Of a stretch of 64,000 nucleotides of DNA, positions 45,168-56,419 are shown in pieces. The position numbers were made by a program, and so were the translations under genes. How positions within the stretch are numbered: the first letter of the stretch is position 1; each line of letters opens with the position of its first letter. The DNA comes from Alectoria sarmentosa (taxonomy: Eukaryota > Ascomycota > Lecanoromycetes > Lecanorales > Parmeliaceae): NCBI GenBank assembly GCA_009733775.1, contig WOGZ01000089.1:49233-113232 (forward strand), given 5' to 3'. A model generated the notes under the pieces. That model made no database searches. It was not told the DNA's origin and saw only the letters and a program-made list of their open reading frames with translations.

Positions 45168-45500
45168 CCGCTCCATACTGTCCTTACTGTCCGATTTAGC
45201 ATGCCGGTGTTGCGGAACACTTGGACCTATCACTGGCCTTACTGTTGGGTTATGCATGCGTTTTTCCGGGTTTCGCGGGGTATCACACATAACACTGTCC
45301 TTACTGTTGGATTAGGCGCGCTCATTTGGTGGACTCATCAGTCACCCACACTGTCCTTACTGTTGGGTAAAGCATGCCTTATTCGCGGCTTTTCACACAT
45401 AACACTGTCCATACTGTTAGCTTAGGAATGCTTTATTGGCGGAGTCACTAAACACAATACCGTCCTTACTGTTGTGTCAAGCATGCTCATTTAGGGGGGG
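45168..45500. repeat. Minisatellite of about 60-70 bp, five to six units
   Basis: Each unit holds TGTCCTTACTGTTGGGTTA or a close variant, then GCATGC, a G/C/T-rich middle, and often TCACACATAACAC. Units begin near 45178, 45237, 45295, 45351, 45405 and 45461. A single diverged unit (GTGTCCTTACTGTTCGCTGG) lies at about 43955, in the flank of broken copy 4. Confidence 0.75.
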
Positions 45501-46149
45501 TCAACATACGAATAATCCCATAGAAGCACAACAATCCCACACCATAATCTCTCACCGTCATTTATCGCAGCCTGACTCGTTTGTCTCAACGCCCGCAGTT
45601 GACCTTCCCCCTCATCAGACATCCTCCAATTCCGTTCGCCCTCCGAGCCGCGACCTGCCAACCCTGGAACCAGACGTCAGCCTGCATTTGTACGTTCCTT
45701 CCAGCAGCGAGCATCTCCGCACTCGTGCAGGCTTATTTCCACCTGGGATCATAAAGTATCGAGCAATTACCTTGTTTCAGACCCGCGGGGAGGTTTCTTG
45801 GCTCCACTCGGAACATAAAGTGCCGCATCAGAGCCGCATCAAAGCCGCAATCTCGTGATGCATTCTTCCTTCTCTGCCCAGTCACGCGCGCCTTTCGTAC
45901 CGAGACTGTGAGCAGGTTAACACGATCATCATCTCCGAGGTGCATGGTTCTCCGGTATGATTTTGGGTTTTCGTTTGCGATCTTCGTCGGCGCCAGTCCG
46001 ACGATACCTTCCTTCTCCGTCCTGTTTTCTGAGATCCTATGCCGAATTGTAAGAGAGCGCTGATACTTGCCTGAGCAGCTCCGCCTTACCTTACACGCTC
46101 TCTCGCAAGGAAAATGCTTGGCTATTCAGCCTTCTTGCCTGCCGGTCAG

Positions 46150-46156
46150 TATATAA
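46150..46156 (+). promoter_or_regulatory. TATA-like element upstream of the gene at 46272
   Basis: TATATAA followed by a pyrimidine-rich leader and a CTGAC...TTTTCATAG acceptor-like sequence just before the ATG, the same order of elements as at 44395-44625. Confidence 0.4.
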
Positions 46157-46271
46157 GTACCCCCTCCATCCCCTCTCTCCCATTTCTTTGATTTCCAACG
46201 CCTATCATCTGCCATCAATGTATTACACCCCCTGACCTATCTTCCATTACCTCTGACTTACTTTTCATAGC

Positions 46272-46646
46272 ATGCCAGTAGAATATCCCACCGACGGGGC
46301 AAGAATCCCGAATCCCACAAAGACCCTTTCAGATGTCACGAGAAGCAACAGTAAGGTGGCGAAATCTTCCAAAGCTGATCCCCAAGCGCTCAACACAACT
46401 TCCGTGAAAAGATATCCCACCGACGGGGAAAGAACCCCGACCCCTTTCACAACCACCCTTTCAGCAGACACGGGAAACAACAAACAGTCCGCGAAATCCA
46501 CAGAACCTCACCCCCAACCTCTCTCAGAAGCCCCAGTCAAGGAGTCGAAATCGGCTCGACCCCCTCCAGAAGTCTCAAAAAAGGCCCTCCGTGACTTCCT
46601 ACTGAGTCTCCCGGGTGCCACTGAGTCGGGTCTAGGATGGCAGTGA
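46272..46646 (+). CDS. Small polar protein with an internal duplication, 124 aa, possible array outlier
   Basis: The ATG at 46272 opens a 124-codon frame. The product contains two copies of a unit (EYPTDGARIPNPTKTLS and RYPTDGERTPTPFTTTLS), is rich in Pro, Thr, Ser and Lys, and ends ALRDFLLSLPGATESGLGWQ. It lacks the SGDVFVLK core of the neighbouring family, but its promoter and leader layout resemble theirs, so it may be a truncated or recombined member. Unrecognised; coding status is only moderately sure. Confidence 0.4.
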   Translation: MPVEYPTDGARIPNPTKTLSDVTRSNSKVAKSSKADPQALNTTSVKRYPTDGERTPTPFTTTLSADTGNNKQSAKSTEPHPQPLSEAPVKESKSARPPPEVSKKALRDFLLSLPGATESGLGWQ

Positions 46647-46943
46647 ACCATCCCGCCGACTGGGACAGAACCCGTTGGATATTTGCATTAGCATTTGTTA
46701 TCGGGCTTCTTCCCTCACAAACGTGCCGGCTCTCACTGTGCAGGGTCCAACGTACTTCATAGTGAGAACAAGGAGGTTCTAGCTTAGAAAGTCGAGATGA
46801 ATAGCAAAGAAGCCAGTAACACAAAAAACATTCGCTGTAGTTCTTTAGTATTTGGTTCTACTCACCAAAAGACAAAATCTCTCCTTGCGCCATGCTATCA
46901 CTTCATACGCCAGATACTGTGTTTTTGACAAATAAAAGGAACT

Positions 46944-48857
46944 TCAACCTTCCTGCTTCGCCAACTTCTTGGCTGGTAGACCAGGCACTTTGAACCCTCC
47001 ACTGTCCGTTACCCCTCCGTTCGCATTAGCAGTAGTAGCACCCCCAACCTGCGTGAAAGTGCCTCCCTTGAACCACCGATCATCCTCCTCAGCCAGCTTC
47101 CTCTTTCGCTCAGCCTGCATCTTTGGATCCACAAGCTCCAATCCCTGCACAGGAGTGAACGCGATACTACTCGCAGTCCCGCTCGTGCCAGCCCCAACAC
47201 CAGTTGTTCGTAGGCCATGCTGGGCGAAGGTGTTGCCACCAGACTGTCCAAATCCACGGAGCGACGTAGCAGTGCCCGAGCCAAGAGGCGTTGCAGTGCC
47301 CCAGCCTTTGTTGTTCTTGCTGAGCTTGGCTTTCGTACGTTGATCAATTTGCTGAGAGCGGATGCGGCCCTCGTTCGCCTGGCCAATCATGCCGAGACCT
47401 TTCGTGGTCTCTGCATACCCCACTTCTTTCTCCTCCTTGCCGAAAGCCATTCTGTTCTGTGCTTTGCGAAGGTCAGTCATCGCTGTCGCTTCCTTGGCTT
47501 TGCGCGCACGTCGACCACCACGTTTTCTGGATGGCTTGTCATCCGGGGCAGGCAGTGCTCGAGGCCCTTTATTGGGAGGAGGCTCTGTGAGCTTTTCCAG
47601 ACGGTCAAGGCAGTCCGATTTCAGCTGTTCGCCGCTCGAGCCGTCAGAGCTGTTGTGAACTCGGTCAACACGAGCTGCTAGAACGACTTTGGCGGCGACT
47701 ATTCGCATCGCTTGGCGTTTCAGATCGTTGGGTATACCTCGAATTATGGGAGAGTGATAAAGAAAGCCTTGCTGCCGTACACCGACGTTAGTAGCAAAGC
47801 CGGTCTGCGACTGCTTCTTTGATCCAAGGGGTGGTAAGTTGCAAGCTGGGGTTTTGGCCAGACCCGTCAAGCCTCCAGCAAAGTTTAGCAACTGCGCTGC
47901 TGTGAGAGAGCCGATGAGAGCTGTGAGATTAGGTGCAAAAAGATTCATCCGCGACTGGACGTATTCGGTCAGTATTCGCTTCGCCCGATCCAGTGACAGG
48001 GTCATCTCGCAAGCTCTCAGAACTCTTTGCAGCTCTGCCTCCGTCATATCTCGGCCCCTCGACGTGGTAGCCTCGACAGTTACAACCATGAGCGAAGGTC
48101 CGTCCAAGATCGACTTCAGCGATGCGCTGACAATATTATCGGTCTTCTGCGCGAGTTCTTTGATGTTTTCCATTGGCCCATTGCCTATGATGGCAACAGA
48201 CTTTGCATAGTCGAGAGGATTCGTGACGAGGGTTTCTAACTCAGGGAAGCGAGTTGAGTAATGATCTCGGATGTACTTATGAACGAGGATAATCTCATTG
48301 TCGATGGAAGTTGATAGCGTATTTGATTGTGTAAGAAGGTGGTATTCAGGATTATCCTCGATCGAGCCAACAAAAGTGGTCTGCTGCCCAGGTGGTAGAT
48401 TTTGGTAGTGTGAGATTTTCTGATGGCGACGGAAAGCGTCAGGGCTATTTCCACAGAAGATGTAAACTTTGGCCTATTTGTAGAGCGAAAGGAGGATCGA
48501 GAGACAAGCACATACCTGTAAAACCGGCTCCAGCGTCTTCATCAGACCTGCAACACTTCGCACATCGTTCACTCCCCCAAGCTGCATCTTTTCCACTTTG
48601 GCTTTTGCTTCTTCCTCATCTTCAACGTCAGCGGCGGCACCATTCACAGGTATGCCTCCGAGTGCCGCGGCTTCTTCATCCTCACTCACGTCTTCCTCGT
48701 CTCCATCCAAGACCAAAGACCCTTCGGGGGCCTGAGCTCGGCCGTTGGTTGCACTTGGTGTCGCGTCATCTTGGAGGAATCCATTCTGCTGCTCACCCTC
48801 ACCTTCGGAACCTGAGTCCTCAAAGTCGTTGAGCAGCTCATCAGCTAGTGTGGACAT
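46944..48857 (-). CDS. PRP31: U4/U6-U5 snRNP component PRP31, 623 aa
   Basis: Exons 48516-48857 and 46944-48473 join in phase 0 across a 42-nt intron. The N-terminus is acidic (DELLNDFEDSGSEGEGE). The Nop-domain half includes IDNEIILVHKYIRDHYSTRF, PLDYAKSVAIIGNG, RILTEYVQSRMNLFAPNLTA, GSLTAAQLLNFAGGLTGLAK and GFLYHSPIIRGIPNDLKRQA. The PRP31 C-terminal region follows (SRKRGGRRARKAKEATAMTD, RMAFGKEEKEVGYAETTKGL). PRP31 bridges U4/U6 and U5 in the tri-snRNP. Length and order are normal. The start codon lies 215 bp from that of the oppositely oriented TyrRS gene. Confidence 0.96.
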
Positions 48858-49072
48858 GGTAGATGACTCTTGTGGGTGAAAAAGAATCGGATTTTACAAT
48901 TTTCAAATTTCACGTCGTTCAAGCTCTTATGCGAGTCATATCTTGGCACGGGCACTAACGGAAGAGCCCGAACTCTGGTGGGTAAACTTCGGCACGAGCG
49001 GAGACCTATCAAAAAAGAATGGAGACCGAAAATGCGCCCTTCCTCTTCGGCCAAGTTTCAAATTTTGCAACA
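48858..49072. promoter_or_regulatory. Compact divergent promoter of PRP31 and tyrosyl-tRNA synthetase
   Basis: Only 215 bp separate the two start codons (161 bp if the upstream in-frame codon at 49019 is used). No TATA box is seen. Confidence 0.5.
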
Positions 49073-50603
49073 ATGGCAGAACATTTGAGTCGGGAGCAAC
49101 GGCTCAAGCTGATCCATCAGAATCTGCAAGAGGTCCTGAAACCAGAAATTATTGAACATGTCGTTCTCAAGGAAGACAGACCTCTGAAGATTTACTGGGG
49201 TATGGCGAAGCTCGACCGTTGACTACGCTGCAATCGTTGACTCTCTTAGGTACCGCGACTACTGGTCGGTAGGTACACCAGTGTCCCCTCCGAGACTCCG
49301 ATATCTGACATGACAGACCTCATTGCGCTTATTTTGTGCCCATGGTAAGCGAAACACAAGAGAGTTTACAAGCCGCATATTGACAATGGAGGGTAGGTCA
49401 ACATCGCCCATTTCCTCCGCGCCGGCTGTAACGTCAAGATACTTCTCGCTGACATTCATGCCTTCCTTGACGCCCTCAAAGCTCCAATTGAACTGGTCCA
49501 AGAACGGGCAAAGTACTACAGATTCGTGATCACCTCCCTCCTCAAGGCTATCAATGTTCCCATAGATCAATTGGAATTCGTCATGGGTAGCGACTACCAA
49601 ACTTCGAGCAACTACACCATGGACTTGTTCAAATTAAGTTCGGTAGTCACAGAACACGACGCAAAGAAGGCAGGCGCCGAGGTGGTGAAGCAGATGGAGA
49701 ATGCTCCGCTGAGCGGTCTCATCTACCCTCTAATGCAGGCGCTAGACGAACAATACCTCGACGTAGACGCGCAATTTGGCGGAGTGGATCAACGGAAAAT
49801 CTTTACATTAGCAGCAGAACAGCTTCCTCGGATCAACTATAAAGAGCGAGCTCATCTCATGAATCCAATGGTACGACTCAAACCACTGAACTGTACCCAG
49901 TGACTCATATCATCATAGGTCCCCGGTCTTGCGGGAGGCAAGATGTCATCATCCGATCCAGACTCGAAGATAGACATACTGGACACACCAGAGGCTGTCA
50001 AAAAAAAGCTAAAGAAAGCATTCGCTGTACCAAAAGAAGTGAAGGGTAATGGTCTTATCAGCTTCGTGGAGTATGTACTATTGCCAGTGAGCGCTTTGAA
50101 GACCGAAGGTAAAGGTAGATTTGTGGTAGAGCGGAGAGAAGGAGAACCCCTAGTCTATGAAAGCATTGAGACACTCAAGGATGACTACACAGCCGATACA
50201 GTAAGTTACTAACTATGAGACACTCCAGACACAAAGTCCATGCGAAGTGTTTGACATCCTTCTTTTACTCCGACATTCCCACCCGTATGTTAGAGTCGCA
50301 ATTCAGCTGATTGTATGATAGCTCACACCACAACTGTTAAAGTCAGGCGTGACCGACGCACTCAACGCGCTCCTTGAACCCATACAAGCAGAATTCAAAG
50401 CATCAAAGGAATGGCAAGAGGTCGAACAGAAAGCGTACCCCCCGCCAGAATTGAAAAAGAAGCCGAAAAAGGAGAAGAAATTAGGGGACAGGTTCCCCGG
50501 CATTATTAGGGACCAGGTGAAGCCTGATGATAAGGTTCAAGAGGAGCAGAAAGAACACGAAGAGAACTTGGTAGCGGGCCTTTCAAAGCCCAGATTGCTA
50601 TAG
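49073..50603 (+). CDS. TYS1: Cytosolic tyrosyl-tRNA synthetase, 403 aa
   Basis: Six exons: 49073-49199, 49250-49268 (19 nt), 49317-49344 (28 nt), 49397-49870, 49919-50200 and 50322-50603, all with GT-AG introns of 48-121 nt. The class I signature (YWGTATTGRPHCAYFVPM) is assembled across three exons. Further motifs are NVKILLADIHAFLDALKAP, the tyrosine-pocket region DQLEFVMGSDYQTSSNYTMD, DAQFGGVDQRKIF and GGKMSSSDPDSK. The C-terminus is Lys-rich (PPPELKKKPKKEKKLGDRFP). It charges tRNA-Tyr in the cytosol. I chose ATG 49073 because it matches the usual fungal N-terminus; a frame without a stop continues upstream. Confidence 0.94.
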
Positions 50604-50881
50604 AGAAGCATGACCCACTGCCATGCAAAATCAAAGGGGACCGAGTTATAGTATCCACGTTTGTGGACGACCCTGAAATGGACACCTGCAACTACGGAGG
50701 ACAATCCAACCTCGCCGACAATGCCCAAGCCCTTTTGAACAGAAGACATCCTCTGTTCACCAAGGATACAGTACGGCTCAGTTCGACACCAAACTCTGCA
50801 CAATTCTATCACGTCCTGCAGCAGCCTCGTGGTCGCAATGGTGGATGGAAATATCTACCTAAGTCATGGACACAGATATAG
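50594..50881 (+). other. Downstream coding-like frame of unknown status
   Basis: Right after the TyrRS stop, a frame to TAG 50881 reads like a genuine protein (KHDPLPCKIKGDRVIVSTFV, CNYGGQSNLADNAQALLNRR, WKYLPKSWTQI). It has no ATG until 50680. A 23-nt GT-AG stretch (50571-50593) would join it in frame to TyrRS exon 6, but that is very short for an intron, and TyrRS proteins do not normally carry this sequence. It may be a leftover 3' exon of another gene. Confidence 0.4.
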
Positions 50882-51170
50882 CAATAGATAAAGTAACGTC
50901 GAACTCGCATGATACAACAGCGCGAATTAACGGCCTCGACCAATTATCTCTCATCGTAGAATTGTTTTCGTATTCGCGTTATCCGTAATGCAACTCGGTT
51001 ACAATTCTCCATGCGGCGGGAATGGGAAGCCGATTTCGGTAGGGCTGATGTGGCTTGGCGATCGATAATGTACACATGGACATCCCTCTGCCTGAACACA
51101 GTCCCTTTGCAACAGTCAAAAATTATTGTTTATTTTTTCAGCTACTCATAGTTTCCATTTATTACCGAAT
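50882..51170. promoter_or_regulatory. 5' region of the Zn2Cys6 regulator
   Basis: A short, A+T-moderate region ends in a T-rich run and ATGs. No named site was found. Confidence 0.35.
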
Positions 51171-54100
51171 ATGACCTTTAACGCGGTTGACGACGACGAC
51201 GGTTATTTCAATGATCTCTCTAGGCAGCCGCAACTGGAATCGCAAGATTCGATCAGTCCTCACGAACAGAATGGCACCGATGCTATCGGAGAAGAGACTG
51301 GAACGGCGAAGCAGCCAAAGCGTATTGCATGCGTAGTATGCAGAAAGAGGAAGCTCAAGTGTGATGGGAACAAGCCAAAATGCGCGACATGTGCAAGACT
51401 TGGACATAGTTGTGCATACGATGAAGTACGGCGAAAGAGCGGACCAAAGAGAGGATATGTCAAAGACTTGGAAGCACGTTTGGGTCCGTTACTCTGTGCT
51501 TACAACTCGAGATCTTTAGGCTGATTTAATCCATCCTACGCAGCGCAAGTGGAAGGAAGGCTGAAGACTCAAAACAACAACAAATCGAAGAACTCGAATG
51601 AACCTGAACAATATGGAGTCTCGGAAATCGTCTTCGAGATCGGAGAGCCCATGGGTATGCAAGCAGGGATGCATCAGTCAATCACCAATGTGCCTTACGA
51701 TTCTATGCCCACCAACGACCCCACCATGTTATCTGTTACGAATATGGATCAAGAGATGAGGCCAGACCAAGACTTTGTGCCACAGATCGATCTCAACCTC
51801 GATCAAAGCTTTTCCTGGGAAATGATAGGTCTTGGGTTGGAAGAGCCAATGCCTACGCAGGAAGCAGTCGACGAATTGTACGACCTTCACCCCCCCGTAA
51901 TGGGCCACACTAACAAGACCAAAGAACACAGATCTTTTTCGATAAGATACATCCATCTTTACCAATGATCCACAAGTATCGATATTACGCTTCGATGAAT
52001 TTAGCACCCGACAGGCGCCCACCAATCTGCCTACGATACATTATGTGGTGTCACGCAGCCTCCATTACAGACAAATACATGCACCATCAGGATATATTCT
52101 ACAGACGGGCAAGAAAGTATATCGAACTCGATGAGATGAAAGGACAAGGAGAAGCATTCGTATCGCTAGCACACGCGCAGACTTGGACCTTGATTGGCGC
52201 CTACGAATTCAAGATGATGTACTTCCCAAGAGCTTGGATGAGTGTCGGTCGTGCGGCACGGTTAGCTCTAATGATGGGTTTGAATCGAGTAGACGGTGTC
52301 GGTTTGGACGTAAAGCAATGTCTGCCACCGCCAAGAGACTGGACAGAACGTGAGGAACGGAGAAGGACGTTTTGGATGGCTTACTGTGTAGATCGGTACG
52401 CTAGTATCGGCACAGGTTGGCCAATGGCCATTGATGAAAGAGATGTAAGAATTCGCCTTGGAGAGAATCTTACCCAGATGAATCTGGTATTAACATGGCT
52501 TCAGATCATGACCTGCCTCCCAGTCAGCGAGGAGGCTTATGAAAGCTGTACAGCCCAGAAAAGCCCAAGCTTAGAAGAAGCCATGAGACCTCAGCAAGCA
52601 GCCCAGCTTTCATCTTTTGCCGGACTCGTGCTCGTCACCCACTTCTTTGGACTCAATCTCACCCATCTTCACCGCCCGGAACCCAACCAACAAGAACACG
52701 ACTTGAATGGGCCATTCTGGAAGCGGCACCGCACTATGGATAACGATTTGCTGAAAACCGCTCTCCAGCTTCCCTCGTATCTCAGGCTACCCTCGGGGGT
52801 AAGAAATCCTAACATCGTCTTCCTAAACTTCGCCCTCCATACGTCCACGATATGCCTTCACCAAGCAGCCATATTCAAAGCAGAAAAGAACAGACTACCA
52901 AATAACATAATTGAGCAGAGCAGAACCCGCTGCGTTTTGGCAGCGGCGGAAATAGCCAGTGTGATGCGTTTGACCAGTCATCTAGACGTTACAGGCGTGA
53001 GTGAAACACTTTTCCCCCTTTGAGGCCGCCATTGCTCACGACACACAGATGAACCCTTTCATGGCTTTCTGCCTATATGTCGCTGCTCGCGTCTTTGTTC
53101 AGTACCTTAAGAATATGCCAGATGATCAGGAAGTCTCACAGTCCCTGGAATTTCTCCTGGCCGCCATGCGAGCAATACAGAGAAAGAACCCGCTTACAGA
53201 ATCGTTTTTGGTGCAATTGAATATGGATATCGAGGGCAGTGGTCTCGACACCTTTTTGCACAATTCGGACTACACGTCACAATATGTGGAAGGAATGGTA
53301 AGCAGCCTTAGTTCGTTCAGTGGCGCTCCACACACTACGCACTAATATGTACTGACTTCTTGCTAGGATACGATCAATCTGCTGGGCGATTACGGGGGTA
53401 GGAAAACTCGCGGCTCCCCTAACCTCCACATTCTAGAGATATCTGAAGATGACCGATCCCCTCGAGAGCATCGATCCCCTGAAGACACACGATTTCCAAA
53501 ATATGACGTCCGAAAAGAAAGCCCATTATTACGCACTGAAGACCCTCGCCAGCAAACATATGCTTTTCGAAACGTCGATGCCGTTTCCAAGATTCAGTGC
53601 ACACCTCGACCTTTCTTTCCAGAAAATGAGCAAAACAAGCCGGACCCACAGCCTCAACGACTTGAGAAAATCTTTCCAAGCGACGACTGGAACCAAGGCA
53701 ACATTCCCACGGTGATGGGGCTAAGCGCATTAACGGATAACGACAAGATTGACGCCATCAACGCGGCCAATCGCCTCATAGATATCGAAATGGTTGATCA
53801 ATCCGCCAACTCCCGCGGTCCAACGCCGCAGTCGAACAGCAGCTACAATCACTCTTCATCAAACACATCATATTCCCCATCGCAGGGGCATGATGATGAT
53901 CAAAGTGCGTCCGGGACTGGCGGAGGTAAATACATGACGGGATTCACACCCCCGTCTCACAATACCATCTTTACTGGCGAGGGCGTCAAACGCGCAATGA
54001 GCCCCTCAGCACAACAGCAAGAAGATCCATTTAAGATTCCAGCGAGCTGGGACATGGGGACGGGAATGACGCCTGGCCCTGGGATGACTCCTGGAAGTTT

Positions 54101-54176
54101 GACGGGCATGACGCCGGATGGAGGTTGGGAAAAGCTTATGGATAGTATGGGGTGGGAGACTGGAAAGACTGGGTGA
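51171..54176 (+). CDS. Zn(II)2Cys6 transcription factor with fungal_trans domain, 929 aa
   Basis: Five exons (51171-51483, 51544-51896, 51932-52996, 53049-53297, 53367-54176) keep one frame throughout; introns are 60, 35, 52 and 69 nt. Cysteines at 54, 57, 64, 71, 74 and 81 form a canonical binuclear cluster (CVVCRKRKLKCDGNKPKC), followed by a basic linker and coiled coil (GYVKDLEARLAQVEGRL). The middle domain has IHPSLPMIHKYRY, APDRRPPICLRYIMWCHAAS, YFPRAWMSVGRAARLALMMG and ERRRTFWMAYCVDRYASIGT. The C-terminus is low-complexity with MTPG repeats ending WEKLMDSMGWETGKTG. It is a nuclear DNA-binding regulator; its target genes cannot be told from the sequence, and no metabolic cluster is adjacent. 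Confidence 0.9.
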
Positions 54177-54944
54177 AGGAGAGTAGGAGAAGAAAATTCA
54201 ACACTCAAGGGTCATCCCACTTGACGAAAGACATCCTTAGGACCGAGACGGCTGCTGGTTATCGAAGCTGGAAGGCTTGTGCTCACACAGAATAGTTTGG
54301 GAACGCTGATGCTTGCACATCTGCCACAAACCATATCGTGCTGGTTCATGGTCCGAACCGTGCTTGGACGCTAGTACTGATACATTATGGGTACCCAAAG
54401 CTTTATGAACGTTTTGTAAATACTCCACTTGTAGCTGTATGTGGTAGCAGGCTAGCTTCATGACGAAAACATGTCACTAGGATTTTCGTTCTACACACAA
54501 AGCTCGGTCCAAGATGGGATATTCTTACGGTAGACTTGTCAAATGTCCACCACAAGATTTCTGAAAAGTGGCCCGGCCCTTTCTGGAGCAGATGCTGGTT
54601 TGAAAGGTATCTCGTGGGTTGAGGCATTGCATTAGGGGCCACGAAAGAGGAAAATCCTTCCGTACCGTGATGGTTTTGGGCAAAAATCTCTCTATATTCA
54701 GTCGAAATCGCTGCTTACTTCAAATGCCAATCCCTGGGTTTAACCCAAAGGAAATGTACTGACACACTCCGTCCAATTGGCCTCGAAAAGGATTGATTAG
54801 TGCCGCTGTCTTATTCAAGAGCCTACATTCCATTTTTCCATGTCATCATCATCGTCGTCGTCCTTATCGCCAATTGAATTTTCTCACACTGTGCAAACAC
54901 TCATTGTGCCATCTATGGGTACATGAATCCGGGATTCATGCCGT
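54177..54944. other. Convergent intergenic region, no supported gene
   Basis: Only short frames are present. The left end is the 3' flank of the transcription factor and the right end the 3' flank of the UPF0643-like gene. Confidence 0.45.
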
Positions 54945-55585
54945 TCAATCTTCCCACGGTGTGATACTCCAAGACGCAGCACCGTCACCAATCTCGAATT
55001 TCAGGCGTTCGAGCTTCCATCCAGTATAAATGTTGATGGTCGCTCTCATGGCCTCCTTGTGCCCTGGACCGACGCTGGCGGAGCGAGCGTCTGCAAAGTT
55101 GCGCCAGATGCCTGGAGGGACAGTATCCGTCGTCACGGACATAATGACGGGAGTAGGCCATTCATGTGGCCAGGTTCCTTCAAGTCTCATCCGGTAATCC
55201 AAACCAATACTTTAATAATCCACCACTTTTGGTCGCCTCGGCATGGGATTTTTCATCGAGCCCCCCCAGATGCGTGCGATCAATGGTAGGAGGGACCTGG
55301 GAGCGGAAGACAACAATGTAAAAATGTTGGCGCTTCCATTGATAGTCCGAGAGCTCGAGTAGCGATTCCAGCAGGTCTATCATCACGTCCCAATTGAAAC
55401 ATTGGTGGTACGGAGCCGTTGCACAGTCACCGCGCACGGATTCGAGGACTGTCAACGCCTTAGCTAGTAGTCTCTGTGACTCTCCGAGCAATCGTAGATC
55501 GGATGGGGCAAGGAGGTGTATGGTGAGACGACAAGGTGGCTTCCGACATCGGCAGGTTGACGATCATTTACTGACAATGCAGAGT
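54945..55585 (-). pseudogene. UPF0643-like conserved fungal protein with a one-base frameshift
   Basis: From about 55585 down to 55201 one frame reads CRCRKPPCRLTIHLLAPSDL, LLGESQRLLAKALTVLE, YQWKRQHFYIVVFRSQVPP and KSGGLLKYWF. At about 55201-55206 the frame shifts by one base in a GG context and continues as MRLEGTWPHEWPTPVIMSV, SVGPGHKEAMRATINIYTGW and LKFEIGDGAASW to the stop at 54945. The KSGGLLKYWF ... GPGHK.AM order is what I associate with the UPF0643 family; this is a recognition by pattern, not a search. No intron signals fit the shift. It is either a recent pseudogene or a sequencing error. The 5' exon is not identified. Confidence 0.6.
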
Positions 55586-56419
55586 TTAGGCGATCTGAAT
55601 GGGCTTCTGAGGGGACATGTTGTCCAATTGCTGATGGCTTCAGAAAGGAGCTCGCCGCTGTCTGCAACATCTTTTCTGGGTCCAAACAGTCAGAAACACC
55701 AAATCGTTCCGGGTAACGAGCAAAAGATAGATGAAGACAGAGGAACAGAGAGTACGAGCTGGTACGTCTGGAGGGAAGGGTAGATAATCGAAGGCACAAT
55801 CCCAAGGACAAATCTGCCAATTTAGACTGAGCATATTGTGTAATCGGGACGCCATGCGGCCCTGATAAGGCGCCGTGAAGATAGTCAAGATAGTGCGAGA
55901 ATCAGCTCAAAGTACGCAATACCAGGGATTCACAACGAGAGAACCCCAACAACGACAGATAGCTTCTTCGTCAGCAGCAGTTCAATGAAGGAATTTATAT
56001 CAGTGCATCACGGCCAGCTCCAAGACCAGAGAGCCGCAGTCTTGAAACCTGGCTATACACTTTGCGTGAGCGTTTCCCAATGTCAGGAAGGGAAATTCTC
56101 GCATCTAAAAAGGAAAAGGAATATTAAAAGGCGGGACGGAACCGCTCCTACCGGCCAGTGTAAGGGAATTTTGCCATATTCGAGGGACAATTGAAGGGAC
56201 TGGGGAGAGAAAAAAGGATTATACCTCTTGTACTAGTACTCCATAGGAGAGGGAAAAAAACCGGGGAAACTACGGTGAACTAGATCCTTAGTGCCATCCT
56301 ATGGTCGGGTACAATACCGTACTTATGCAGCCCCCTCTTTTTTTAGATGCGCAGAACTACCAAACGCACAAAGCAGTAAAAGCAGCGTCACCACCAAGGT
56401 GCAAGGGTCACTCGCTGGC
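55586..56419. other. Intergenic, no supported gene
   Basis: Possibly contains the missing first exon of the UPF0643-like gene (minus strand, before 55820) and the 5' region of the GST-domain gene, including an open frame without ATG from 56291. Confidence 0.4.
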
